Source: an uncultured archaeon (GTDB taxonomy: Archaea; Thermoproteota; Nitrososphaeria_A; Caldarchaeales; Wolframiiraptoraceae). Taken from it: 42,133 nt of DNA. The position numbers were made by a program, and so were the translations under genes. The notes below the pieces were generated by a model. It was given only the letters and a program-made list of their open reading frames with translations, searched no databases and had not been told where the DNA came from. Each line of letters opens with the position of its first letter. Position 1 is the first letter of the stretch. Of this stretch, positions 1 through 6,873 are shown piece after piece. The DNA is taken from positions 1 to 42,133 of the forward strand of contig CALJVH010000022.1 of the NCBI GenBank assembly GCA_937974645.1. Reading direction: 5' to 3'.

Positions 1-540
1 GACCGAAGCGGGATCAACCCTCCTGACGGTGCCCCAGTAATCCCTCCGCCTATGGGCGATGAGCTCATACGTCTTTCCGAGACTTAGGTCTGCCCCTATC
101 GCAGCTAGTGCTCCTATGATCCCCATGCCCCCGCCGTAGCAGATGAGCTTGGCACCAACATCCTCGGCGACCCTGAATCCATCTTCGAGCGGTATTAGCC
201 CGCGGACAGCCCTCCAATAGAAGTCTCTAAGCCTTTCATCGGGCTTGCCTTCCAGGAAAGCGATCCCGGTTTCAGCACCCTCATCGAATTCTGAGAGCTC
301 CTCGACGACGCTCCTCATCACACTCTCAACCCTCTCCAGCTCGATGCCCTCAACCTTGAAGGCGATCGCGGCATTACCCCGCGTCTTGTAGGGGCAGTTC
401 GGGTTAAGCCTCACGAGCCTAGGATACCCGACCAGCCTCGCGCCGAGGGCCTCGAGCCTCCTCATAGCTACCACCGCTACGTAGGTCGTGCAGCCAGCCT
501 TCCTCGAATCCGTGTCATCAAGCCCTATCCAGAAAGCCAT
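1..540 (-). CDS. tiaS: tRNA(Ile2) 2-agmatinylcytidine synthetase TiaS (partial)
   Basis: The gene reads leftward from an ATG at 540 and runs off the window edge, so about 180 N-terminal residues of an expected ~420 are visible. TiaS uses ATP and agmatine to modify C34 of tRNA-Ile(CAU), so that it reads AUA. The family signature is seen directly: IGLDDTDS near residue 5, GCTTYVA just after it, then YPRLVRLNPNCPYKTRGNAA and a glycine-rich YGGGMGIIGA stretch. The length of the visible part and the motif order fit archaeal TiaS. A TATA-like stretch lies inside the hairpin at 569-604, about 30 bases upstream. The C-terminal OB-fold and zinc ribbon cannot be checked here. Identification is confident. 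Confidence 0.9.
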   Translation of the reverse strand, partial: MAFWIGLDDTDSRKAGCTTYVAVVAMRRLEALGARLVGYPRLVRLNPNCPYKTRGNAAIAFKVEGIELERVESVMRSVVEELSEFDEGAETGIAFLEGKPDERLRDFYWRAVRGLIPLEDGFRVAEDVGAKLICYGGGMGIIGALAAIGADLSLGKTYELIAHRRRDYWGTVRRVDPASV

Positions 541-568
541 CCAATGACCGAACAAGCGATCGGGTTCT

Positions 569-604
569 GAGCTATATAAGTCTTTCGTAAGACTTATATA
601 GCTC
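569..604. repeat. Perfect hairpin, terminal palindrome of repeat copy A
   Basis: The arms 569-584 and 589-604 are perfectly complementary (16 bp) with a 4-base loop. A related perfect hairpin with different arm sequence closes copy B at 6374-6404. Each arm contains a TATA-like TATATA(A/G) core. On the minus strand this core lies about 30-35 bases upstream of the tiaS ATG, so the palindrome may serve as the tiaS promoter. Confidence 0.8.
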
Positions 605-772
605 TTGGGAGCCTCGTCCTCCGGGCCCTTCCTGGGTTCATCGGGCCCTTCATTGCTCATCGGCGTCCCCAGTCGGGGTGAACCCGCCCCACCCTTTCAT
701 CGGCTCCCGCGCGGGGGCCATCGGGGTGGGGGAAGACCCCCCATCTAAAGGGAGGAGGAGGGTGGTTGGGAT
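569..772 (-). repeat. Structured dispersed repeat, copy A
   Basis: This GC-rich stretch matches the reverse complement of 6219-6404 along most of its length. Shared pieces include TCGGGGTGAA, CACCCTTTCATCGGC (one T fewer in B), GGGGTGGGGGAA, CCCCCCATCTAAAGG and GAGGAGGGTGGT. Both copies can fold a C-rich/G-rich hairpin near 696-712, a GGGGG-loop-CCCCC hairpin near 728-742, and the terminal hairpin at 569-604. In both copies the repeat lies downstream of remnants of the same decayed gene, which read toward the hairpin. No open reading frame in it looks real. It could be a non-coding RNA, the end of a mobile element, or both; I do not recognise the family. Confidence 0.7.
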
Positions 773-985
773 GTGTTTATCCCGTTGCCATGATCTTCAT
801 GGATTATCCTGGCCTTATGCTCTTGGAGATATGCTAGGAGCTCGTCTAGAAACGTCTGATGCATATAGAGGTCTAGGGGTGCTTGGAGGGGTGTGGCGCG
901 GAGCCGGCCTGACAAGCCGCATCCACCAACAAAAACAATGCAATCAGGAGGGATATAAGCGGGGAGGGGTCGGGTGAAAGTGGGG
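745..985 (-). pseudogene. Decayed gene of unknown family, copy A fragment
   Basis: The minus strand from about 985 down to a TAG at 747-745 is open and encodes a stretch containing NPTFTRPLPAYIPP, then PLDLYMHQTFLDELLAYLQ, then IIHEDHGNG. There is no convincing start. The first two parts match a translated piece of copy B at 5622-5780 (TPTFSQPLLPHMP and SLDLYLHQMILDDF), with some silent third-position differences, which suggests it was once coding. The EDHGNG end resembles CEDRGQG of copy C near 14340, where reading continues into LRLKLPK. The stop directly abuts the structured repeat. Function unknown. Confidence 0.55.
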
Positions 986-1155
986 TTGCTTCCACATGGA
1001 ATGGAAAGAACAAAATATCAGTCGCCTTTGGGCTTGCCTTAAGAGCCATGGGAAAAGGGCATGAAAGTCTATATTCTATTATAGTTCAGTTTGTCAAAAG
1101 TGTTTTTAATTGCTGTGGATTCTACATCGTGGATAAACTTTCAAACTTTCGTTAA
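976..1155 (+). pseudogene. Remnant of cob(I)alamin adenosyltransferase (CobA/BtuR type)
   Basis: A plus-strand frame from 1003 reads GNGKNKISVAFGLALRAMG and then KGH, followed soon by IIVQFVKS, and stops at 1153-1155. It closely resembles the start of CobA-type ATP:corrinoid adenosyltransferases, which have a GNGKGKTTAAFGLALRA-like P-loop region and a VQFxKG strand. The P-loop is broken here (GKGKTT has become GKNKIS), three extra residues precede the VQF strand, and the rest of the enzyme is absent. A likely original start is the GTG at 975 (VKVGLL), one frameshift away, preceded by GGAGGGG. It is a dead fragment. The living route to adenosylcobalamin, needed by the class II reductase at 31743, must lie elsewhere. 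Confidence 0.6.
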
Positions 1156-1462
1156 AAATTCTTTGAGAAGAATCGGCTCGCGGCGCACAAGCTGTCAAAC
1201 GAGATGATATAGCCCCCTACACCGTAAAGCTTTCAATTCGCCAAAAAGTTGTGGGGAGCAATGGATACGACATGGTTTATTGAATGAAGTTAACACGACT
1301 CTGAACCTCAAATCCAATCCTAAAGAAGGCTTTGGGCCTCGTCAAAACAAGTTTGCGCGCATGAAATTTATCTCAACTCGATGCTATGCACCTATTGGGC
1401 TCATAGAGATAGCCAACTCCATCACAGAAATGATGGAGTTGAATATTCATGCGGGAAAAACA

Positions 1463-1472
1463 CTTATAAAAG
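1463..1472 (+). promoter_or_regulatory. TATA box for the DedA-like gene
   Basis: CTTATAAAAG follows an A-rich BRE-like run. It predicts transcription starting near 1493-1498, downstream of the far-upstream ATG at 1280 and about 30 bases before the ATG at 1526. It therefore argues for the shorter protein. The stretch 1156-1462 is AT-rich and I see no gene in it. Confidence 0.5.
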
Positions 1473-1525
1473 ATACCCTGCCGAATGGAGATAGGCCATT
1501 GTGTAGCATCAGCAAAAAGCAAAAT

Positions 1526-2107
1526 ATGCTGGAAATACCTTGGGTTAAGTCTTCTTTAAAATCAGGGCTAGCCTTCCTTATGATCGGCATGATCTTAATC
1601 CTCGTTTTCAAAGTTTTCAATCTCGGGGAGGCTCAGCTGTTCTCGAATGCGAAAAACCTTGTCAGGGAGTATGGTTTCATCGGGGTTTTTCTCGCAACAA
1701 TTTTGGCCGGAACGGTTGTGCCTCTTGGAAGCCCGGCTCTCGTGATAGCTGCCTCTTTTTGGCTGAATCCTATACTGCTCTCTCTAACCGCCACCATGGG
1801 ATTCACGATCGGCATGACAATAAATTATTTCCTAGCTTATCGTCTTGGAAGACCTTATCTAGTGAAGAAAATTGGGGCTGAAAAGCTTGAAGCGGCAGTA
1901 GCCATCTGGAATCGCTGGGGCTGGGGAATTTATGTCTTGTTTGGACTTATTCCTGTACTGCCTGTAGAATTTCTCGCCTTAATATGTGGGCTTTTGAGGA
2001 CGCGGATCCAAACTTTTCTGGTTTTAAGTTTCATGCCTAGGTTTGTGGTTTTCACACTCCTAGCATTTTTCGGCGAAGCCTTGGGATGCTGGCTTGGGAT
2101 ACTCTGA
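1526..2107 (+). CDS. DedA/VTT-domain membrane protein
   Basis: The 193-residue protein starts MLEIPWVKSS and has a first membrane helix (LAFLMIGMILILVF), then an amphipathic stretch and the VTT core: EYGFIGVFLATILAGTVVPL, a second hydrophobic pair, YRLGRPYLVKKIG, and a C-terminal RWGWGIYVLFGLIPVLP segment with a conserved-looking proline pair. DedA-like proteins are lipid scramblases or membrane-homeostasis transporters. The frame is open back to 1280, which would add 82 residues with no resemblance to the family; I chose 1526 because of the TATA box at 1463-1472. Its codons are more A/T-ending than in neighbouring genes, which suggests recent acquisition. Substrate unknown. Confidence 0.7.
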   Translation: MLEIPWVKSSLKSGLAFLMIGMILILVFKVFNLGEAQLFSNAKNLVREYGFIGVFLATILAGTVVPLGSPALVIAASFWLNPILLSLTATMGFTIGMTINYFLAYRLGRPYLVKKIGAEKLEAAVAIWNRWGWGIYVLFGLIPVLPVEFLALICGLLRTRIQTFLVLSFMPRFVVFTLLAFFGEALGCWLGIL

Positions 2108-2191
2108 TGGTTCCGAGCCGCATACGTCATTGAAGAATAGAAGAATATAAGTCATTGGGGGACGCCCTCAAGCTTCTTTTCGAGCTCACTC

Positions 2192-2213
2192 ATGCAAAAG
2201 CTTGCATTTTTTC
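2192..2213 (+). terminator. Hairpin plus T-tract after the DedA-like gene
   Basis: ATGCAA (2192-2197) pairs with TTGCAT (2202-2207), followed by a run of T to 2212. A short stem with a T-run resembles an intrinsic terminator; in archaea the T-tract itself is the main signal. It lies 85 bases after the stop at 2107. Confidence 0.4.
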
Positions 2214-2285
2214 CACGGAGGGAAGTAATAGATTCCTTAAAGTAAGCTTAAGCCTCGAATTCTAGAAGGCTCCTGGGTACACAAC

Positions 2286-2293
2286 TTTATATA
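2286..2293 (+). promoter_or_regulatory. TATA box, leaderless start of the DUF59 gene
   Basis: TTTATATA is centred about 28 bases upstream of the ATG at 2318, so transcription should begin at or next to the start codon. Confidence 0.65.
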
Positions 2294-2317
2294 CCGGCTT
2301 CATTTGATAACGTCGTA

Positions 2318-2683
2318 ATGATTGATAAGGATCAAATCAGGAATAAGATTATTGAAGCTCTTAAGGAATCCTATGATCCAGAAATCCCTGTGAATGTTTA
2401 TGATCTCGGGCTCGTGTACGGCGTCGATGTTGACGATGAGGGTAACGTTGAGATAAGAATGACGCTAACCGCTGTTGGCTGCCCGATGGCCGGCTTAATA
2501 GTGTATAGGATAGAAGAGGAGGTTAGGGGCAAGGTGCCGGAGGCTAAGAGCGTCAGAGTTAGGCTTGTCTGGGAGCCGGCATGGAGTCCGGAGAGAATTA
2601 CTCCTGAGGGCAGGGAGGCCTTAAAGAAGCTTTATGGCTATGATGTTGTGGGGGAGTGGCTTAATATGTATCGGGCGAAATAA
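2318..2683 (+). CDS. MIP18/DUF59 family Fe-S assembly protein (SufT-like)
   Basis: The 121-residue protein matches the DUF59 domain from end to end: IIEALKESYDPEIPVNVYDLGLVYGVDVD at the N-terminus, then MTLTAVGCPMAGLI with the family's conserved cysteine, then VRLVWEPAWSPERITPEGREAL. Relatives (SufT, PaaD-like, human FAM96/CIAO2) help mature or target Fe-S clusters. The start is fixed by the TATA box at 2286-2293. The next gene, 67 bases downstream, carries an Fe-S domain, which fits a shared interest in cluster delivery, though that link is inference. Confidence 0.88.
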   Translation: MIDKDQIRNKIIEALKESYDPEIPVNVYDLGLVYGVDVDDEGNVEIRMTLTAVGCPMAGLIVYRIEEEVRGKVPEAKSVRVRLVWEPAWSPERITPEGREALKKLYGYDVVGEWLNMYRAK

Positions 2684-2750
2684 TGTTATTTCCTTCCATA
2701 CATCCAGGGGATAGAATAAAGAGCAAGTTTATGCGCGTTTTATTGCGATT

Positions 2751-3521
2751 ATGCCGCCGATATTCTGCGTTGTCAGTCTCGGCAGGGGTCGGGGTAAGAC
2801 TAGACTTATTGAAAGGCTTGCATCCGAGCTTTCGAGAGCTGGTATAAAAGTTGCTACCATAAAGCACTCAGAGGGACATGTTGACCTTGTGGATAAAGAT
2901 TCCCACAAGCATCTAGAAGCGGGCGCGATCGAGGTCTCCATAGTCTCTTCCTCAGAACTAATCACCATCAGGCGTACTCAAGCCTCCCTAGATGATGCGG
3001 TGGACTCGCTTCGCCTCAAGGCCGACCTCATATTAGTCGAGGGATTTAAGGGCTCTCCTCATCCGAAGATCCTCTGTGCTGAAGACGAACGCGAGGCCGA
3101 AGAGGCGCTGAAGATCATATCGAATGTCAGGGCGATAATTCTCAAGTCGCCGGGGTCCACCGAGGAGATCGCCGGGATTCGGATTATGGGTTACGATGAG
3201 GCTCTAGAGCTTATTAAGAGGGGCGTGGTCGAGTATTGGGTTAAGCAGGTTCCCGGTCTTAATTGCGGTAAATGCAGATATGGATCATGCCAAGAGCTGG
3301 CTGAGGCGATAAGGCGTGGTGAGGCCTCGATCAGGGATTGTGTGGCGAGAAATACGTTCAAGGCCAAGATAACGGTAAATGGCGAGGAGATTCCTCTTGG
3401 GACATGGCCCCAGCATCTTCTCCGCGAGATCGTGAAAGCATTCGTATTATCGTTAAAGCTGAGTGAGGACACCCTCAAGAATGCTAGGAGGATAGTGATT
3501 GAGGTGGGGCTGGAGGACTGA
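2751..3521 (+). CDS. mobB: MobB-like GTPase with C-terminal 4Fe-4S domain
   Basis: The N-terminal ~160 residues are a MobB-type P-loop domain: a Walker A-like GRGRGKTRLIERL at residues 12-24, an IKHSEGH motif, and ILVEGFKGSPHPKI. MobB binds GTP and assists attachment of GMP to molybdopterin. From about residue 170 there is an FeS domain with CGKCRYGSCQELAEAI and a fourth cysteine in DCVARN, the CxxCxxxxC...C pattern of the PF04060 family. About 45 residues of unassigned sequence follow. MobB-FeS fusions are known in archaea. The role is molybdenum or tungsten cofactor handling; the cluster's function is unclear. The ECF gene follows 18 bases later, probably in the same transcript. Confidence 0.8.
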   Translation: MPPIFCVVSLGRGRGKTRLIERLASELSRAGIKVATIKHSEGHVDLVDKDSHKHLEAGAIEVSIVSSSELITIRRTQASLDDAVDSLRLKADLILVEGFKGSPHPKILCAEDEREAEEALKIISNVRAIILKSPGSTEEIAGIRIMGYDEALELIKRGVVEYWVKQVPGLNCGKCRYGSCQELAEAIRRGEASIRDCVARNTFKAKITVNGEEIPLGTWPQHLLREIVKAFVLSLKLSEDTLKNARRIVIEVGLED

Positions 3522-3539
3522 ATTCCCGGTGATGACTTG

Positions 3540-4313
3540 ATGGCAGCGATCCTTGAAGGATTACGATTTCAGCCCGGCTCAAGCCCCATCCATAGGCTTG
3601 ATCCGAGAGTTAAACTTCTGATTTCTTCGACCCTTCTTATAACAGCTCTCCTATACTATGAGGTGACGATCATAAGTATGGTGATCGCGGCCGAGGCTGC
3701 TCTCTCAGCAGTTAGCGGAACGCTCAAGAGATGGGTTAAGACGATTTACGGTGCTACGCCCTTAATACTGCTGGTGTTCGTGATGAACTACTTCGTCTTA
3801 TCGCTTCAGGCCGGAGTCTTCAATGATCCGAGCATTATTTACAGAAGCTTCACAGCATCCTATAGGCTGATCGGCTTCCTCGCATCATTCTCAATCTTCT
3901 TCTTAACAACAACGCCAGAGGAGCTTGGAATGACTTTTACGAAGCTAAGGGTACCATACATGTATTCCTTCGCCCTCATCTCCGCGATAAGGTTCACTCC
4001 AGTGCTGGCAGAGGAGCTTCAGGCAATAATGGACGCCCAGCGAGCTCGCGGACTCGAGCTGGATAAGGGAGGTCCGATAACTAGAATCAAGAAATACATT
4101 CCCGTGCTGGTCCCCCTGATAGTCAACGTGCTTAGGAGGAGCTACGAGCTCGCCGAGGCCATGGAGGTCAAGTGCTTCGGGGCATCGAAGAAGAGAACAT
4201 TCCTGAGGGAGCTGAGAATGAGGTCCGCAGACTATGCGGTTCTAGCAGCCACGGCCCTCTGCCTCGCGGCTTCAATCTATGCTCGGCTCTTCATCGCCCT
4301 TGCGGTTCCCTAG
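3540..4313 (+). CDS. ECF transporter transmembrane subunit EcfT/CbiQ
   Basis: About 257 residues. The N-terminal SSPIHRLDPRVKLL is typical of EcfT/CbiQ, followed by hydrophobic helices at roughly 25-60, 70-90, 105-125 and 235-255. EcfT couples the paired ATPases to a substrate-binding S protein. The first coupling motif is intact (AQRARGLE). The second, usually AMEARGF, reads AMEVKCFG here. I chose the ATG at 3540 over the TTG at 3537 because GGTGAT lies 6-7 bases upstream. No ATPase or S component is in the window, so the substrate (vitamin, cobalt or nickel) cannot be read from context. Confidence 0.82.
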   Translation: MAAILEGLRFQPGSSPIHRLDPRVKLLISSTLLITALLYYEVTIISMVIAAEAALSAVSGTLKRWVKTIYGATPLILLVFVMNYFVLSLQAGVFNDPSIIYRSFTASYRLIGFLASFSIFFLTTTPEELGMTFTKLRVPYMYSFALISAIRFTPVLAEELQAIMDAQRARGLELDKGGPITRIKKYIPVLVPLIVNVLRRSYELAEAMEVKCFGASKKRTFLRELRMRSADYAVLAATALCLAASIYARLFIALAVP

Positions 4314-4375
4314 CATCTGGAAGAATTCTCGAGAAAAGCTTAATGCCGGCTTAAGCAATGGGGGTATGCGTGGGG

Positions 4376-4876
4376 ATGAGCGGTCAAGTTGAGCTTCTAT
4401 CAGGCCTGATATTAGTAATCTTGGGGCTCGCAGTGGCCTTTCTCGGGAGGAAGCTCGCGAAGATCATCTTCTTCCTGATAGGCGGGATAGTCGGAGCATT
4501 TCTCGCATTACTGATATCTCCCATGTTCGTCTCGCCACCATACACCTATCTCGCCGCGATAGTCGGCTTCGTCGTGGTAGGCGTAATATTCCTCTTGCTC
4601 ATACGGTTCGGCGCCGGGATACTCGCCGGTCTCGCGACATTCATGCTTCTAAGGGATGTTATTGGGACACTCTTAGCAGTCATCCTCGCCCTGATAGCCC
4701 TGATAGTAGTAATCGTGCTCTTCAACAAGATCCTTTCGGTAATTACAGCATTCGTCGGCTCTTTGATATTCACGGTAGGATTACAGCAGGCTGGAGTACC
4801 CTTGCCAGTCATCCTGCAATTCGTTATCATAGCGGTCATAACAGTTCTGGGCTCAATAGTCCAGCTTAGGACCTAA
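4376..4876 (+). CDS. DUF4203-like multi-pass membrane protein
   Basis: The protein is almost entirely hydrophobic, with about six to seven helices separated by short glycine-rich turns (GLAVAFLGRKLAKIIFFLIG, then GGIVGAFLALL, LLIRFGAGILAGLATF and others). This resembles the DUF4203/TMEM198-like fold, whose function is not established. The frame is open from 4358, but MSGQ at 4376 follows GGGG and is the more natural start. The 3' end overlaps the tail of the converging LOG-like gene by 11 bases. Confidence 0.6.
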   Translation: MSGQVELLSGLILVILGLAVAFLGRKLAKIIFFLIGGIVGAFLALLISPMFVSPPYTYLAAIVGFVVVGVIFLLLIRFGAGILAGLATFMLLRDVIGTLLAVILALIALIVVIVLFNKILSVITAFVGSLIFTVGLQQAGVPLPVILQFVIIAVITVLGSIVQLRT

Positions 4877-5420
4877 CCATAGCAAGCCTATACGCCAGCT
4901 CAGCCGCCTCCACAGGGTCATCCGTGAAGCATGCCTTGACGATTTTACGGTGGTCTAGATATCCATTGTCAGAGAGTTCTTGGAGCTTGTCTGACGGATA
5001 ACCCGTCCCGGTCAAAATTATTAAAGGCTTTGCGTAGAGGTACGCGAGGAATGCCTCGATTATCGTCCCAGCGCCACCGCCCAAGATCACCATCGAGTTA
5101 CAGCTTCTCGCGAGCGTTATGCTCCTCATTTGATAAGTCATCCCGCTGAGAATCGGGATAACATTATAGGGGCTATATCTGGGATGGCCTTCACTTACGA
5201 ATTCATCTTCGAGCGGTATAATTCCAACGGTTAATCCGCCACTCTCAGCGAACTCTTTGCAAGCAATCTTCATCAATCCACCATCGCCGCCGCTCATCAA
5301 AATGACCTCATCTCTGTGTTTCAGGAGGGCTTTAGCGAATCTGCGCGCTTTTTCTGCTGCAGTTGATGGAGGATTGGGGTCGCTCGAAGCACCTATGGCG
5401 ACCAAGATCTTCCTGCTCAT
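4866..5420 (-). CDS. LOG/TIGR00725-like Rossmann protein
   Basis: 184 residues with the LOG-family layout: KILVAIGASSDP at the N-terminus, MSGGDGGLMKIACKEF for the first nucleotide loop, the region RYSPYNVIPILSGMTYQMRS, and GGGAGTIIEAFLAYLYAKP, equivalent to the GGxGTxxE motif. LOG proteins are nucleoside 5'-monophosphate phosphoribohydrolases. This variant is closest to the TIGR00725 branch, where activity is less certain. Start at ATG 5420. It converges on the DUF4203-like gene. Confidence 0.78.
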   Translation of the reverse strand: MSRKILVAIGASSDPNPPSTAAEKARRFAKALLKHRDEVILMSGGDGGLMKIACKEFAESGGLTVGIIPLEDEFVSEGHPRYSPYNVIPILSGMTYQMRSITLARSCNSMVILGGGAGTIIEAFLAYLYAKPLIILTGTGYPSDKLQELSDNGYLDHRKIVKACFTDDPVEAAELAYRLAMVRS

Positions 5421-5621
5421 GCTGGCTTAGCGGGCTCTTGAGCGGGAAATAAAGATAAGGGGTTTAATGGCGTGTGAGATGGTTAATTCTGCGGGATAGA
5501 TCTCTCATCCACTTCATAGCTTACACATCATCGACATGCTCCTAGGCTACTGGATGCCCTCTCTCACCACGATGCATGAGCCCCAAAACCCCGTCCAAGC
5601 CCGCATCTATCCAGATCATAA

Positions 5622-6085
5622 AGCAACACCCACTTTCAGCCAACCCCTCCTCCCTCATATGCCTCTAGTTGTATTATTTTTGCTGATGGTTGCAGCTCTG
5701 TCTCCAGGCCGGCCGCATTCCGTGATCCATCAAGCATCCCTAGACCTCTACCTTCACCAGATGATTCTAGACGATTTCATCCGGAGGGTTATGGTGGAGA
5801 TGGGCCGCTCAGGCTGAAGCTATCGAAGGCGGACTGGAGATCGCTCGGAATGCCCGAGAGGGGCGTCTATAGGGCCTTGGTCAAGGGATACCGTTTCGCC
5901 GGAAGATATGACACCAGCTCAGGATGCCGAGCATGTATAAGAGCCTCTTCAACGAGGGGATCATGCTGAATAAGCCTGATGAGGGGGCTTATCATTGTAA
6001 AAAAGCGGCTTGAGTATAAATGGGCAGATTTCGCCGCGATAAACACATATATGATGTCGAAGAGTACGGGGTTGAGCCCGCGGTT
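5622..6085 (+). pseudogene. Decayed gene of unknown family, copy B
   Basis: Several frames joined by shifts carry pieces of the same lost protein: TPTFSQPLLPHMP and SLDLYLHQMILDDF (near 5630-5785), PLRLKLSKADWRSLGMPERG with VYRALVKGYRF (near 5806-5900), and MYKSLFNEGIM (near 5933-5965). The first pieces match copy A on the minus strand at 745-985. The latter two match copy C on the minus strand at 14022-14386 (LRLKLPKFIWKFLE and MYESLFNGEM). A stop at 5815-5817 and frame changes show it is not functional. Between 5421 and 5621 I see no gene; a weak, possibly ATR-like antisense trace near 5550-5620 is too degraded to call. Confidence 0.55.
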
Positions 6086-6218
6086 GCTCGAGGAATTAAC
6101 AAGGAAGATAAAAGATAGGCCGAGCATCGTCATCAGCTATGGAAGAAGGATGAGGGCCGGGAGGTTGCGGAACGTCATGGCGCGGCAATCGAGGCTGATA
6201 GGCGCCCAGGCGAGCGCA

Positions 6219-6404
6219 CCCCACCACCCTCCTCTCTCCTTTAGATGGGGGGATTTCCCCCACCCCAATGGCCCCCGCGATGCGGGGCGCCGATGAAGGG
6301 TGGAGCAAATTCACCCCGACCTGGGGGCTATGACGATGAAGGGCCATATGGCCCGGAGGAGACGCGACCCCAAGAGCTATAAGCCTGAGAAAGGCTTATA
6401 GCTC
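6219..6404 (+). repeat. Structured dispersed repeat, copy B
   Basis: This is the partner of 569-772 in inverted orientation. It keeps the GGGGG-loop-CCCCC hairpin (GGGGATTTCCCC core near 6246-6260), the CCCCCGC/GCGGGG hairpin near 6270-6290 and the terminal palindrome at 6374-6404. About 15 bases present in copy A near 628-642 are missing. It ends 5 bases past the stop of the OsmC gene, so on the minus strand it would also form that gene's 3' end. Confidence 0.7.
6374..6404. repeat. Perfect hairpin, terminal palindrome of repeat copy B
   Basis: The arms 6374-6386 and 6392-6404 pair perfectly (13 bp) around a 5-base loop. Compared with copy A, at least one paired position has changed on both sides (T-A there, C-G here), so pairing was preserved while sequence drifted. 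Confidence 0.75.
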
Positions 6405-6409
6405 GGAAC

Positions 6410-6811
6410 CTAAACCTCCAGCTCCACTTTGATCTCCGGCTTAATTCCGGCTTTCTCGAAGATCAATCCGACAGGGCATATCTCCATGGTCAGCCTCAGC
6501 GTTGTCTCGACCTCCTCCCTGCTCGCCGCCGTCTTAACCTTCATGACGCCCTTAACACTCTCAATGGTCTTCTCGCCCTTCTCGGCCTCAAGCTCGACCT
6601 TAAGGCTCTCGTAGCTCAGCCCTCTCTTCCTGGCGACGATGGCAAATATAGTCCCAACACATCCAGCTAAGCTCATTAATGCGAGCTCGAGAGCCGTCGG
6701 CCCGAGATCCTCGCCGCCCTGCTCCCTCGGAAGATCCACGACCACGCTATGCGTCCTACCATTATCCACGACGCTCCTAAACCCCGATATCCAGGCGGAT
6801 GCAGCCTTCAT
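6410..6811 (-). CDS. OsmC-family peroxiredoxin-like protein
   Basis: 133 residues with both OsmC cysteines: Cys51 in LSLAGCVGTIF and Cys112 in MEICPVGLIFEKAG, plus the GPTALELALMSLAGC helix. OsmC/Ohr proteins reduce organic hydroperoxides through this thiol pair; some family members have other roles. The start at ATG 6811 is about 27 bases downstream (on the minus strand) of a TATA-like ATTTAAT core, so the mRNA is probably leaderless. Its stop lies 5 bases before the palindrome of repeat copy B. Confidence 0.88.
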   Translation of the reverse strand: MKAASAWISGFRSVVDNGRTHSVVVDLPREQGGEDLGPTALELALMSLAGCVGTIFAIVARKRGLSYESLKVELEAEKGEKTIESVKGVMKVKTAASREEVETTLRLTMEICPVGLIFEKAGIKPEIKVELEV

Positions 6812-6832
6812 GGAAAAGATAAGCTATGTTCA

Positions 6833-6843
6833 GCTATTAAATA
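6833..6843. promoter_or_regulatory. Shared bidirectional TATA region
   Basis: TATTAAATAC reads as a TATA box on both strands. It sits about 27 bases from the OsmC start (minus) and about 36 bases from the ATG at 6874 (plus), so one AT core may serve two divergent genes. Confidence 0.45.
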
Positions 6844-6873
6844 CTTTTCCCGGGGCGCTGATTGTTCCCGGTG

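Noticed and set aside
890-960. Cobalamin riboswitch upstream of the adenosyltransferase remnant
   Set aside because: GGAGCCGGCCTGACAAGCCGC superficially recalls a B12 box, but the other conserved elements are absent and the region aligns better as the decayed minus-strand gene.
678-977. A 99-residue plus-strand reading frame
   Set aside because: It lies across the structured repeat copy A and antisense to the decayed gene; it is rich in Gly and Arg and matches no family. The similar frame at 6096-6347 on the minus strand exists only because the repeat DNA is shared.
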